Origin: Rhododendron vialii
Taxonomy: Eukaryota; Streptophyta; Magnoliopsida; Ericales; Ericaceae
Direction of reading: 5' to 3'
DNA length: 64,000 nt
NCBI RefSeq assembly: GCF_030253575.1
Contig: NC_080559.1
Location: forward strand, 26,314,501-26,378,500
This document shows, in pieces, positions 37,691-50,284 of this stretch. A program made the position numbers and the translations under genes. The notes beneath the pieces are model-generated. The model was not told the DNA's origin and ran no database searches. It worked only from the letters and a program-made list of their open reading frames with translations. Positions within the stretch are counted from its first letter, which is position 1. The number at the start of each line of letters is the position of its first letter.

Positions 37691-37959
37691 AGTAGCATGG
37701 TTACCAAAATGACGTACAATTGGATTGTAAGGCATTAATTTCCCATCAAATAATACCTCTACAAATGCATGGTAAAAAAGACATGAACATAGCAGCAGCG
37801 TTGCTAGACCAGAATTTTAACATAGCAATGAGGAACGTACATAAGAAATACCGAAGGGGAAAGTGTTACTTACGAAGACGATATTTAAACCTAAAGGGAG
37901 CTATGTATAGTTTGTTGATAACTACTTGAATAACCGGCCATCATCATAGTAAAGGATCT

Positions 37960-37981
37960 TTTCAAGTATATCGGGATGATG

Positions 37982-38040
<59 letters not shown>

Positions 38041-38178
38041 TGTTAAGAAAAGAGAATTGACAAGAACTTTATTTTCATCGATTTTTCAAGTTTATCGGGA
38101 TGATGATCCTCTCTCTCTCTCTCTCCATGGTGTTAAGAAAAGAGAATTGACAAGAACTTTATTTTCATCGATTTTTCA
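37960..38178 (+). repeat. Tandem duplication containing a CT microsatellite
   Basis: Two units share TCAAG, ATCGGGATGATGATCC, a (CT)n tract, CCATGGTGTTAAGAAAAGAG and ATTTTCATCGATTTTTCA. They differ mainly in CT number: about 26 units at 37984-38035 and about 8 at 38109-38124. Confidence 0.85.
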
Positions 38179-38379
38179 TTGATGTGTATATTGTAGCCAT
38201 AACATACCTTATACATATAGTCTACATAATTTGGTAACCAAGAAACCTAGACCAATAAAGGAAGTACGCATAATAAGGAAACATAAATATTAACCTAGCA
38301 TATAAACAAGAAACATAATATTGAAACCTAAAAAACATGGTAACATAATATACACGCCTTTAACAATTATTGTACCAAG

Positions 38380-38690
38380 ACACGAATTCTTTGAACTGTC
38401 GTTCATGCACAGAGAGCTGCAAACGAACTGAGCTGCTCACAATCAACTCAAGGTTCGCCTCGCCTCGGTTCCTTTAGTAATTGAGCGGAGCTCAAGCTCT
38501 AGTTTTAGATTCGTGTAGTAAGTGAGTTGAGCTCAACACTCCAAAACTCGTCTCGACTCGTTTATTTCTAGAGGCTCGCTTAGTAAATGATCTGGACTCA
38601 ACTCGTTAAGGGCTTGATTCATTTACAATTTACAAACAAGCTGAGCTCGAGCTCAACAAAACCGACTCGGCTCGGCTAGTTTGTACCCCT
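38380..38690. repeat. GAGCTCGAGC-rich dispersed-repeat-like segment
   Basis: It has repeated words GAGCTCAA, GAGCTCGAG, CTCGACTCG and CGGCTCGGCT over about 300 bp. Such sequence is typical of high-copy non-autonomous transposons in plants. Ends were not found. Confidence 0.35.
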
Positions 38691-40312
38691 TTTAACTTTA
38701 TTGCACCAAATGTGCTTGTGGCTAGTGTAATGTAAAACGTGGAAGTAGTGTACATCAGGCGCCTGAAGTTGGAAGGTTCAATTGATGGTGTAATGTCAAC
38801 AATTGAAAATATGGTTCAATTAATTGTTTCTGTTTAAACAATGGTACTAAGGTAGTGAGACCACTGCCTGGTAAATATTTAAAATGACAAAAGGATGTGG
38901 TAGTAGTGGCCATCTATTTTAATTCTTGAAGGCATACCCAGGGTTCCAACAAACTTCTGGTGGGGAAATCATTGGCTTCAATTTAATAAGACTCCATCGA
39001 GTATTTGGAACAGAAAGTCTACCCCACTGCTCTTTTCACCATTCCATCCATCATAGCGCTCAATTTCACCGTCCGTCTTAACAATCAACGATCCGAAATT
39101 TTAAAACAAGCTTTTAGAAAAAAGTTCAACTCTTCCAGGGAAGAGTTTTTTTTTTTAAAAAATCTGGATCATTCAAAATACTTTTAAACGGCAAGATTGA
39201 GAGCGGTGGGGTAGACTTTTTTTTATTTGGAAAGCTTAATGAAGAGGCAATTAAAGAGTATAAGCCAAGTAGAAAAGGCAGTAGAATGGAAGTATTCCAA
39301 ACCTTAATTTGTTGTATATTAATACTAAGTACTGGAGTAGTATTTAAAGAGATGAGGCAAATTAATTGAGAATGATTGTCTTTGAAACTTTGTTTCTTAT
39401 CATGATCATACTTTAACAACATCAATGATACAAAGTAAACATATATCATTTAGTCCCTTTGCTGAAGTCAAACTGATAGCTAGAGAGCAAAAGGGTATAT
39501 TTTATACATCCAAATCATAGTGACCAATTTGCCATCACAACTCCTGCTGTCTACCTAATTAAGGACACACCTTCATGACATTTCACAAAATATTTAGGGC
39601 ATTTCACAAAATATTCTAGGCACCCGCGCCAGTGATTCAAAAACGGTCTTATTTTCACATAATTAACAAATTAAAACTACCTATACAAATGCGTAATCAA
39701 AGATTAGTGGATTATTAGTCTCATCGAGTATATGGATATGGTACACTAAACACATAGTGTCATAGGCCAACGCCTTCCACGTGAATTGATACTCTTTCAT
39801 TTCTACTAACTTGTCCAATGATGAAACCGTTACGGTAGTGTAATTATTTGAGATTGTCACCAGAACTTATTCGCAATTTGAATTGTTTGTTTTTCTCCAT
39901 CTAATTGTGTCATGTTTCACGTGATGCGGGAGCCATACAGGTGGGTTCAAGGGTTCACTTGTTTTTTCAACTTTTACACAAATTTGAATAGAGACACTAC
40001 TAAAATAAGATGGATTTACTTACCCAAAAAATTAAGATGGATTTTACGTGAAAAGAATGAGATTCTAGAATAATAGTGGGAAATTAATTGACATGGATTT
40101 CTTGGATCCTGCGAGGGCCACTGTCACCATTGCCAAATATATCAAGATGTTGGCTAAAGATAAAGGCAAGGAATGATGAAAAGTAGAAAGAAAAAAGGAG
40201 AAAGAAATCCTAGAAAAAACAAAAGTATTATAGGAGCAGCCAAAGGTAAATACCACCACTCAAGAGAAGAGAGAGAGAGAGAATCAAAGATATACATACA
40301 AGTAGTAGAAAT
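38691..40312. other. Upstream region of the TDR-like gene
   Basis: AT-rich spacer and promoter. I see no MITE ends or other gene. GA and CT runs occur at 40266-40280 and 40419-40439 in the likely 5' leader. Confidence 0.4.
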
Positions 40313-40603
40313 TTGAAGTGGGAGTTACAACTAGAACTACCAGAAGTAGAAGAGGAAGAAGAAGAAACAGTGGCACCCATTACAACAGTTTTCACTCATT
40401 TCCCTTCCCTTTTCTCCTCTCTCTCTCTCTCTCTCTCTCCAAATTTTCACAACCCAACAGAACCCACTGAGAGGAAACTAATCATGATGAAACACCCTCT
40501 GCACCCAACACTTCCCAAAAGCATTTCTCACCCTCGTCAAAACCTTCCCTCCCTTAAATTTACCCCTCTTCACACTACCCATCTCTCACCCAAAAAACCA
40601 TGA
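40313..40603 (+). promoter_or_regulatory. Upstream ORF overlapping the TDR-like start codon
   Basis: A 96-codon frame in the likely leader ends with TGA at 40601-40603, overlapping the receptor start codon at 40600 as ATGA. Its sequence is low-complexity (Glu run, Ser/Leu run over the CT repeat), so the peptide itself is unlikely to matter. If the transcript starts upstream of 40313, the overlap could permit termination-coupled reinitiation. The start site is unknown. Confidence 0.3.
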
Positions 40604-43600
40604 ACCAATTCACCTCCTACCCTTCTTCTTCTTCTTTCCCTCTCTATCTCACCGCATTCTCACTAATCTTCTTTCTCAACATATCCCTATCCTCCACCAC
40701 CACCACCACCACCACCACCACCCCCCTCCAACTCCTCTCTCTCCTCTCTCTAAAATCCATCCTCAAGGACCCCCTCAACACCTTCCATGACTGGGACCCC
40801 ACACCCACCTTCTCAAAACCTGGTAGCTTCCAACCCGTCTGGTGCTCCTGGTCCGGCATCAAGTGCGACAGAAAGGCCTCCCAAGTCATTTCCCTCAACC
40901 TCTCCAGGCGCAACCTCTCCGGCCGAATCCCGCCTGAAATCAGCTACCTCGCCCACTTACACCACCTCAATTTGAGCTCGAATTCCTTCGACGGCCCCCT
41001 TCCCGCCGCCGTCTTCGACCTCGCTTACCTCAGAACTCTCGACATTAGCCACAACAATTTCAATTCCACCTTCCCACTCGGTATCTCAAACCTCAATTTC
41101 CTCACAGTTCTCAATGCTTACAGCAACAGCTTCACCGGTCCCCTGCCGGTGGAGATCACCCGCCTCCCCTCCCTCGAGTACCTCAACCTCGGAGGAAGCT
41201 ACTTCGAGGGAGAAATCCCGGCTAGTTACGGAAACTTTCAGAATTTAAGTTTTCTGCACCTAGCCGGGAACCTTCTAACCGGTTTTATCCCGCCCAAGCT
41301 GGGTTCGTTAACCCAGCTCGAGCGGTTAGAGATTGGTTACAACGTGTTCGTCGGCGGGATTCCACCAGAGTTCGGAAAATTATCCAATTTAAAATACATG
41401 GACGTCTCCACCGCTAATCTCTCAGGCGAGATCACCCCTCAACTCTCCGACCTCACCAAGCTCGAATCGCTGTTGCTGTTTAAAAACGGCTTCACCGGCC
41501 AAATTCCGCCGAGTTTTGAAAAACTGACGGCGCTAAAGTCTCTTGATCTGTCCGACAACTTCATTTCCGGGCCTATCCCTCACGGAATCTCTGATTTGAA
41601 AGAGCTAACCGTCTTGAGCCTAATGAACAACAAACTAAGCGGCGATATACCGGACGGAATCGGGGAGCTTCCCGACCTCGAATTGCTGTCCCTCTGGAAT
41701 AACTCTCTCACCGGAATATTGCCTCAGCGGTTAGGGTCGAACCGAAATCTGCAGAAACTCGACGTGTCGTCGAACTCGCTCTCCGGTCCCGTGCCTCCCA
41801 ATCTCTGCCTTGGAAACAAGCTGGTCAAACTCATTCTGTTTGGGAATAATTTCATCGGCGAGCTTCCTCCTTCGCTTGCGAATTGCTCGACCTTATCCCG
41901 GTTCAGAATCCAAGACAATAGATTAAACGGCTCTATCCCGTTTGGATTCGGCTCTTTGTTTAATCTGACGTTCATGGACTTGAGCAAGAACAACTTCAGC
42001 GGAGGAATCCCGAGGGATTTCGGCAATGCGGCCGTGTTAGAGTACTTGAACATATCGGAGAACTCGTTCGACACGAGTTTGCCCGATAACATATGGAGTT
42101 CGCCGAACCTGCAGATATTTTCGGCGAAATCGTCGAGGCTCAAGGGCAAAATCCCGGATTTTATGGGGTGTAGAAGCTTGTACAAGATCGAGTTAGAAGG
42201 AAACGATCTCGACGGGAGCATTCCTTGGGACGTCGATCACTGTGAGAAGCTTATTTGCTTGAATTTGCGTGGCAATTCGCTTACCGGTATTATTCCGTGG
42301 GAGATCTCGACGTTGCCGTCGATCACCGACGTTGATTTGTCGCGGAACAACCTGACCGGGGAGATCCCTTCGAGTTTTAACAACTGTACCACCCTGGAGA
42401 GTTTCAATGTGTCTTACAATCAGCTAACCGGACCGATTCCTTCGTCGGGGACGATATTCCCCAACCTCCATCCAACGTCATTTATCGGGAATGCCGGTCT
42501 CTGCGGTAGAATTCTACAGAAACCGTGCGGAGGCGAGGGGGTCGCGGCCGGAGCGGTGGAGGTCCGGCCGCGGCCGAAAAGGACCGCCGGCGCGATCGTG
42601 TGGATCATGGCGGCGGCGTTCGGGATCGGGCTGTTCGTGCTTATTGCTGGTAGCAAGTGTTTCCACGCAAGCTACAGCCGTCGATTTTCTACAAGCGATA
42701 CTCATGAGATCGGGCCGTGGAAACTAACCGCCTTTCAGCGGTTGAATTTCACGGCAGACGATGTGTTGGAGTGCCTATCGATGACCGATAAGATCATCGG
42801 TATGGGGTCTACTGGGACTGTGTACAAGGCGGAGATGCCAGGTGGCGAAATCATAGCAGTGAAGAAGCTATGGGGAAAGCACAAGGAAACAATCAGGAGA
42901 AGACGAGGGGTGCTCGCCGAGGTGGATGTGCTGGGGAACGTGAGGCACCGGAACATCGTGAGGCTGTTAGGGTGCTGCAGCAACAACGAGTGCACAATGC
43001 TGCTTTACGAGTACATGCCCAACGGAAGCCTAGACGACTTATTGCACGAAAAAAACAAGGGTGAGAATTTGGTGGCCGATTGGCTTACCCGGTACAAGAT
43101 AGCGTTAGGGGTGGCTCAAGGGATTTGTTATTTACACCATGATTGTGATCCGGTGATAGTGCACCGTGATTTGAAACCGAGCAATATTCTCCTTGACGGG
43201 GAGATGGAGGCGCGGGTGGCCGATTTCGGGGTAGCCAAGTTGATCGAGTGCGATGAGTCGATGTCCGTCATTGCCGGGTCCTACGGCTACATTGCCCCAG
43301 GTACGTGTCCAATTTTCCTCGTTTTGCTAGGTAACAATGTCAGGCTACTGTGCCCCCTGGACATTCGGGCATGTTAGTGGGCCTGATCGTGCCACTTTTG
43401 TCATTGTTTGTTTAGTTCGTATTGTTGGGTGACGAAATCTGAGTTAATTTTTCAGTTTTTCACCATAGTTACAACTTGAAGCTTTATCTCCTGTTAAAAA
43501 AATATACAGCACAATTTTAAAACATAATTTTTAATACAATTATATCCAGAGTGGTTCAATATACATGGACTCGCATATGTCAAACAAAATTCATGTACAT

Positions 43601-44641
43601 TCAATGTAGTCGTTTTTACCATCTCGTTCACACTAATCAACAAATTTTGTCATTTTAGCTTGTTCACGTTAACGAACAACTTGTTTCTTAATAATTTTTT
43701 CACTCACATATCTATCTACAACTTATTTATAATCGGAAATAATTTAACATTTCTTAACAACTTATTTACTATCAAAAATGCTTTACAACTTGATTGCAAC
43801 AAATTTCTTCTCAAAATTTATTCATTATCGAAAACACCCCTAAATTGCGCTCGGTCCAAGGTGGCCCTGTAGTGCACTGTACCAAAGAGGGCCACAGGCG
43901 CACTGCGCACATCCTTTCATTCGTTTCTGGGCCGTGATGATAGAACTTACCACTGTTAAAGCGCATTGCGCACTATTGCGCGTGAATGAAGGCTCCTTTT
44001 TCTCCTTTTTATAGTTCTGCTTTTCTCCTCCTCCATGGGCCCCACCAAGATTTTTCTTACGTATTGACCTCGGATCAGACGGTGCAAAAGCCTACGATCC
44101 ACTATACCTCATCCTCTGCACTTGGTGACTTTTCGTTTAAAGTCAAAACAATTTGGGCGGTTAATGATTTTGAAATAATTGATTTATGTTATGGTGGAAG
44201 TCTATGTAGTAGTAGTACTAAATTAAGGGTGTGTTTGGTTTTGCAGAATATGCTTACACATTACAAGTTGATGAGAAGAGCGACATCTACAGCTTCGGGG
44301 TGGTTTTGATGGAGATTCTGACCGGCAAGAGATCGGTGGATTCGGAGTTTGGCGAAGGCAACAGTATCGTCGATTGGGTGAGGACCAAAATCAAGGCGAA
44401 GAACGGACTTATCGACGTGCTGGACAAGAACGCCGGGGCGTCGTGCGCGTCGGTGAGAGAGGAAATGATGCTGGTGCTGAGGGTTGCATTGATCTGCACC
44501 AGCCGGAACCCTGCCGATCGGCCCTCGATGAGGGACGTGGTGTCGATGTTGCAAGAGGCCAAGCCCAAGCGGAAGTCGCCCGAGATGGGACGAGGTGGTG
44601 GTGACGCTCCGGTGGCTCAGAAACCGATTGTCGAATGTTAA
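40600..44641 (+). CDS. TDR: LRR receptor-like kinase of the TDR/PXY type
   Basis: A plasma-membrane receptor kinase. TDR/PXY binds the CLE peptide TDIF and controls cambium division and xylem differentiation. Two exons, 40600-43300 and 44247-44641, join in frame to 1031 residues; the intron splits the Glu codon after GSYGYIAP, as expected in this family. Features in order: signal peptide (~1-31), nine-Thr run (~33-41), LRR N-cap with WCSWSGIKC, about 20 LRRs (~95-620), second Cys cap ([11 protein letters not shown]), transmembrane helix (~664-684), juxtamembrane [14 protein letters not shown] block, kinase with [10 protein letters not shown] (~733), [15 protein letters not shown] (~855) and ADFGVAK (~872). 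It is an RD kinase and looks active. The orthology call rests on strong similarity in LRR and juxtamembrane blocks ([30 protein letters not shown]); a PXL paralogue is the main alternative. Confidence 0.88.
40694..40722 (+). repeat. (CCA)n microsatellite in coding sequence
   Basis: Nine ACC codons in a row encode a threonine run just after the signal peptide of the receptor kinase. Length changes would alter only this linker. Confidence 0.8.
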
Positions 44642-45220
44642 TAATATGGTTTTACTTCTTCTTCTTTTTTGTCCTTTTAGTGTTTTTTGTCTTTTCTTCT
44701 TCAAATTGGGGGGGATTGGTATAGGAGAAGTGAGTTGTTTTCCGTTTTAAGTTGCAATGCTTCCTATTATGTGCAATATTGGGTTGTGCTCATTAAAAAT
44801 TGGTGCTTTTGTTTCCATATATAACTATGAGATTAAGGTTGCTATTAGAACTGTGAGTAGACCTAAATTAAAATGATGTTAGCCACCTGCATTTTTTCCT
44901 TCTTCTTCATCTTTACGGACTCGAACCTACACTGAAATACCTAAAGTACCCTCGTTGTATTCCATTAGCAGAAAAAAGGATTAACAACACTAAGTCAAAA
45001 TATGGTCATGATGTTGCCTTTGAAATGTGTCTTGGGTAATGATTTCACAGCCCAAGCTTTTGTAGCAATGCTACCCCTCTTTAAATTTGAAAAAAAAAAT
45101 TTTTTAATGTATTTTAAACCACTGGGTACATAACGATGAAGACATGAAATTCAATTATTTCTTCCTGTGCAAAATACTGGAAATTCACAACAATTACAAC
45201 CATTTATCAAGGACCAATAT
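44642..45220. other. TDR-like 3' UTR and spacer
   Basis: T-rich 3' UTR near 44650-44700. No other feature seen. Confidence 0.4.
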
Positions 45221-45571
45221 GGCAAATAAGTCAAGTGGCTTTTCTTTTATTTTCTTTCGTCTTTATTCAACATTTTTCACATTTATTCGTTTCGGGTCAA
45301 TTTTTTTAGATTATTGCTTTGTCTCTACAAAAGGAATTGGAAAAGTAAAATTTTTTGATCGAAACTCATTTATTTTAATAAAGCCCAAAAAAAATGACCT
45401 TTTGATTTTCTTTTTTTTTTTATTTAAAAAATTTGAGTTTCGATCTTAAATTTTTACTTTTCTAATTCACCTTGTGGAGACGAGCCAATAATCCACAAAA
45501 TTTGACGTGAAACTAAATGCAAAAAAAAAAATTAAATGAAGACAAAAAATAAGCTACTTGGGTTATTTGCC
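45221..45571. repeat. Foldback MITE family, copy 3
   Basis: This is the best-bounded copy. The ends are GGCAAATAAGTCAAGTGGCT and, reverse complemented, GGCAAATAACCCAAGTAGCT. Inside, AAAGGAATTGGAAAAGTAAA and its inverted partner flank an axis near 45405. It is 351 bp with no ORF of note. Confidence 0.65.
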
Positions 45572-46218
45572 AAAGAGATTAAATTCCTAGTTCCTCTTTA
45601 CAAGTTGATGTGTATTATTTTCTCCCTGTTTGGCGCTGCAAACAAAGCTCACTCGACATTTTTCCACAAGCAAAGTATGTAAGTTCTCTTTTTCTTTTTT
45701 CTTTTTTGGGTAGAAAGTGTACCGATAATTCCATTTGTCATGCTATTGTCAAGAATACAACGATATTTTTTTTAGCATGAAATCAGCAAGTTTAGATGAA
45801 AATTAAGCTACAATTAATTTCTAGGGTGGTTATGGAATAAAACCAAAATTAATTTTTGTCTTATTTTCCATGTTGCTGATTTCCCAATGCGGGAGGGGAC
45901 TCAAACTTCATTTAAAACTGATTTCCCAAGGAAACAGAAGGCCCCAAACCCATCTATTTGTGCAACAGTTCTTGCTGAATTTTTTGGTTATGTTTCTTGA
46001 GCCGGGCCAACAATGGGGTCTTTCAAGCCGGTCATATTTTGTCACTACTTACCCGTCCAAGTCCACCGCGTGTCAAGTCCAGCCCGCATAAGCCCCCGTT
46101 TTAAGTAAACCGTCAAAAATACCCCCGTCTCATCTGCAACCTTGGTGTGAATTATTGGAAGTGTGAACTTTTGGAGTTTGAATTCACACCTCCCAAAATT
46201 CACACCCCCAATAATTCA

Positions 46219-46350
46219 GGAAAATGACGGCCCATGACGGATTTTGATAATTAATACCCGTCAAAAACGAGGTAAGAACATTTTTTAATGCTGAAAATAT
46301 CATTGGCGTATATTAATTATCAAAATACGCCATTGGCCGTCATTTTCTCC
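46219..46350. mobile_element. 132-bp MITE family, copy 2
   Basis: The left end GGAAAATGACGGCCCATG and the right end, reverse complemented, GGAGAAAATGACGGCC mirror each other. Both arms contain ATTTTGATAATTAATA. The flanks AATAATTCA (46210-46218) and AAAAATTCA (46351-46359) are a 9-bp duplication with one mismatch. Confidence 0.75.
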
Positions 46351-46359
46351 AAAAATTCA

Positions 46360-47492
46360 CACCCTTGAAAATTCTGCAAAAGGGCATATTATTAAAAGCA
46401 TATTTAAGAAAGGGATTGCACGGAAAAGTGAGACAAAAGAGGGTCCGCACGGAACCCCAAGCCAAAACTAGGACCGGCCAAGAATTTCACGGACACCATT
46501 TCGTGTACTGTGACACAAAATAGGAAAGGCCCGGATCATTTGAAGTGGGTCCGTCCTGGATCACAAGCCCATTGGACTGCATACAAGCCCAGTTTTCGGG
46601 GGCTTGTTTTTTTTCCCATTTCATAACAAGAACGATGGTTTGGTTTTCAAGTGGTGTTTTATCGATGTGCCCGATATTATTTTAATCTTTATTCTATTCT
46701 TCAAAGATTAATAAAATCTTTTTTCTTTGAAAAACAAGATAACAATCAATGAATTGGTTTCACTACGATCCGAGTAGAGCCTCAGTCACCGCCGAAGATG
46801 CAATGCTCCAGTTGTCCAGTTTCCCCATCCCATAGTATAGATCATCTCTGCATCTTTTCAATCACTAGTAACTTTTCAATCACTTGGAGAACTTTTCAAA
46901 CAATGTGAGTTGGCCAGATCATATTCCTACTTTGTTTGGTTTAAATTTTGAGGAATTATTTTGAGATAATGAGTGAAAATACATAGAAAAATAAGAATAA
47001 TAGTTGAAAAGAAAATTTATTCGAGATCGTACTTAGCGAAATAAGATGGTTCTGAATAACCACAGCAAATAAAGTTAGGTACCTTAGGAGTTGTTTCTTT
47101 CGGGGGTATGCCCTTTAGAGTTGTAAATGAGTTTGCGCTTTTATAAAAGGAATGTGCTTATCAAAAAAAAAAACGGGTTTGGGTTGACTCGGGTCCAATT
47201 GCCACCCATTTTGAATTGAATAGAAGTGCACCGAATGAGGGAGCGTTTCCTCTAAGTCTTAAGTTATAGATTACTTATTGTAGTTTATAATGTTTTAGTT
47301 TAATGGAAACAACACTTTAAACAAATAATTTTAGCTTAGTACTAACAACTTCAAAGAAGCCAATAAATTGTGGGGCAAAATTTTCAATGAAAAGGAGCCG
47401 GAGAATAATAAGTGAGAAATATGTATCGAAAGCCGTGTTAAAAGGAGGGAAGGGTGGTTATTGCGAGTCTCAACATAAGTTCTACTAAAGAA
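46360..47492. other. Intergenic, no gene seen
   Basis: AT-rich spacer with no recognisable gene, RNA or bounded repeat. Confidence 0.4.
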
Positions 47493-47815
47493 TTTTTGTG
47501 CTTTTTTCCATTTGTCCATGTTACATTTTTTCCGCGTTTGTTCGTTTTGCGATAAACTTTTTATCCTTATTGATTGTCTCAATAAAGAGAATCGAAAAAG
47601 TAAAAAATTTACTTTTACCCAAATATTTTTGAAAATATCTAAGATAAAGCCTAAAATTCAAATTTTTTTTTTTGTAGTTTTATCTTGGATATTACAATTT
47701 TTTTTGAATAAAAAAAAAAAAAACCTTTTCCGATTTCTCTAAGATGAATTAATAGAGGTAAAAAGTTTGTCAAAAACAAATTGACGCAAAAAAAATAGAT
47801 TAATGACAAAAAAAA
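47493..47815. repeat. Foldback MITE family, copy 4
   Basis: The arms carry TTGTTCGTTTTGCGATAAAC and AATCGAAAAAGTAAAAAATT with inverted partners near 47700-47800; the axis is near 47650. It abuts the outer MITE at 47819. Confidence 0.5.
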
Positions 47816-47889
47816 AGCAAATGAATTTGGCACTCCACTTTTTTACGATAACACTCTAAAATTTGTCTTTTAGAGTAAAAATTATACAC

Positions 47890-48416
47890 GAGGGTATCCA
47901 CAATACTATAATAAAAAATTGATAACCAAAAGTTGCCACATCAGCTTTTAATTGTTCATTTAAGAGATTGCTAAGGTTAGCAATATAGATGTCTACAATG
48001 ACATAATCAAAATTGGATAGCTAAAACTTGTTATATCATCTTTTCAAACCAAAAAAAAAACAAAAAAATGTGAACAGTAGAAAATAAATTTTCTAAAAAT
48101 AGTTTTGAAACTAATAAAAACAATTTACTAGATATAGAAAATAGTTTTTGAAACCTTTTTTGTTTGGAAAAATAGCTATTTTTAAGAAACTGTTTTCTAA
48201 AAAAAATATAACATTTTAGAAAAGAAAGAGAGATCTAGAGGAAAAGGGAAGAGAGATAATAATGATTGGTGTATTTGATTGAGAATATATATGGTCAATT
48301 AAATTTGGTAATTGTCAAAAGATTGCTAATTTGATATAGGATTGTGAGTCATATTTTGCACCAATATTGTTAACTTAAAAAACTTTTTACTTTTGATTAT
48401 AACATTATGGATACTC
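47890..48416. mobile_element. Tourist-like MITE inside the outer MITE
   Basis: The ends GAGGGTATCCACAATACTAT and, reverse complemented, GAGTATCCATAATGTTATAA are inverted repeats related to those of 34059-34829. Inner words such as GTTAGCAATAT are also shared. The 3-bp target site is not conserved on the left. Confidence 0.6.
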
Positions 48417-48932
48417 TAACAAGGCACAATAAAAGACAAATTTTGAAGTGTCATCCAATGTTATTAATCCCGTACCGTACCGGCCGGTACGTACCGGATT
48501 TCAGAGAAATCGGTACTCTAACTCCCCAATACCGTTCCGGACCAAATACCGGTCAATACCGGCCGGTACCGGTCATCTCGGAAAATACCGCCCGGTACCG
48601 GAGTACCGGGAATTCCGGCCGAGATTTTGCATTGTTTTTTTTTTTTTTTTCGGTAAAAAAAAACGTTTCAGATTTTCTTTAGGTTATCTTAACCCAAAAA
48701 AAATAATAAGCAAAACGTGGGCTTAACCATATTACGTGCGCGAGGCTCAAATCCGGGATTTGCACCCCCTGCGCGCGGATAACCCGTGACGCGCACCCGG
48801 TTAATTGGTTTCCGAATCAGTTTTTCCAAATTGTCTTCGGCCACGGCACATTTTCCCGAGCGCGCGAGATCTCTTATTGGGTTCTCATTCACAAGTTCAC
48901 TAGTGTGCAAAGTAATTTAAAGTGAAAAAGAG

Positions 48933-49999
48933 TGTTACCCAAATTATGCAACCTAGAGGGGGGGTGAATAGGATTGCTAGTAATAATTACCAATAAAAAT
49001 TTATCTCTAACAATATATGCAAACAATAAGTATGCAATCAAAATAGAGAGATAGAGAGATAGAACCCGTTTATAGTGGTTCGGTCCGGATTTGTCCACGG
49101 TCCGGCCCTACTCCACTTCTCCTCAAGCAATTACTTGAAGGTTAGACTAATCTTTAAAAGATTACAACTTGTAAGTCTTGCGGGTGCTTACAAGAACCGA
49201 ATGCCTCTAGCTTTCCCGAGGAGCTAGCACAACCGCAAGAATTTTCTCCGAAAACTTCTCAAAAACAATAACACCCAAATTCCAACCCGAATTTGGTCTT
49301 CTAAGCTTTCAAGTGTTTGACTCAAACACTTACTTAGGAAATACAAGTATGTGAAGAAGGTATGAAAATTATCGCTCACGACTTGTACAAATTTTCTCTC
49401 AAGAATAATATGAAAGTGGAAGAACAATGAGAATTTTTGGCTTTGATCTTTTGAGAATTTGCTCTTGCAATAATATGGAATGTTGTAGCTTGTGTATGTA
49501 CTCATTAATGAGTTCTTGATGCCTTATATAGCCATCCATATGCTTCCTAGCCGTTGGAAACTAGCCGTTGGAACTAGCCGTTGGAAACTAGCCGTTGGAA
49601 ACTAGCCGTTTGAAACTAGCCGTTGGAAACTAGCCGTTTGAAACTAGCCGTTGGAAACTAGCCGTTTGATAGAGTGGTCATCCGGGTGGTCGTCCGGTTG
49701 TCACAGCTTTCTGTTCAGACAGCCCGGCTTGTCAGCCGGTTCGTCAACCTGTGGCTCACAATTTCATCTAAATAAACCGTTAAAGCATGTATTGAGCTCA
49801 ATAAAGTCTTTGTAAATATAAATCATGAATCCAAGAGACTTTATGCTATATTTCAAGGTCACGAAAATATTTAATTCGGGAATCGACTTTTCGATAATTT
49901 TGTATTTGCCGAATAAAAATATCATTGAATTAATCATCAAAATAATTAATAGAGATGCATATAAATTTTCACAAATTATAATGCATACATTTTTCAACA
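48933..49999 (-). repeat. Copia LTR (3' LTR of the minus-strand element)
   Basis: Bounded by TGTTACCC and TTTTCAACA. It has the TAGAGGGGGGGTGAATAG block near one edge, common in this lineage. It contains the MSA-like array at 49548-49672 and the TATA box at 49522-49533. Confidence 0.95.
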
Positions 50000-50013
50000 A
50001 TCTCCCCCTTTTT
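50000..50013 (-). promoter_or_regulatory. Polypurine tract, plus-strand primer
   Basis: AAAAAGGGGGAGAT on the minus strand directly abuts the 3' LTR. Further tracts of the form AAGGGGGAGA or AGGGGGAG occur near 50063, 50197 and 50870. Several polypurine tracts are a described mark of Sireviruses. Confidence 0.85.
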
Positions 50014-50284
50014 GATGATGACACAAAATGATAGTTTTTATTCAAGTAGGAGTTATGCCAATCTCCCCCTTAATACATGCACCAAAGCAGTTATCTATGA
50101 TCAACGAGTAATAGCAATAATCATCAGATCATAGCAAGCAATTTTTTAAATTTGCCCAAAATGGCAAGATAGATCAATTAAAACTTGGCTTTTTCTCCCC
50201 CTGTGACATCATAAAAAAAAACTAAAAAGAGAAAAACAATAGGGCCATGGTTCCAGCACCATGCCGCTCTTGCCCTGTAGCACT

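Noticed and set aside
41724..42221. Long antisense frame across the LRR region
   Set aside because: It is a shadow frame caused by codon bias of the GC-rich LRR exon.
49224..49505. Identical 93-codon minus-strand frames in both copia LTRs
   Set aside because: They are the same LTR sequence twice, lie across the region after the TATA box, and show no domain.
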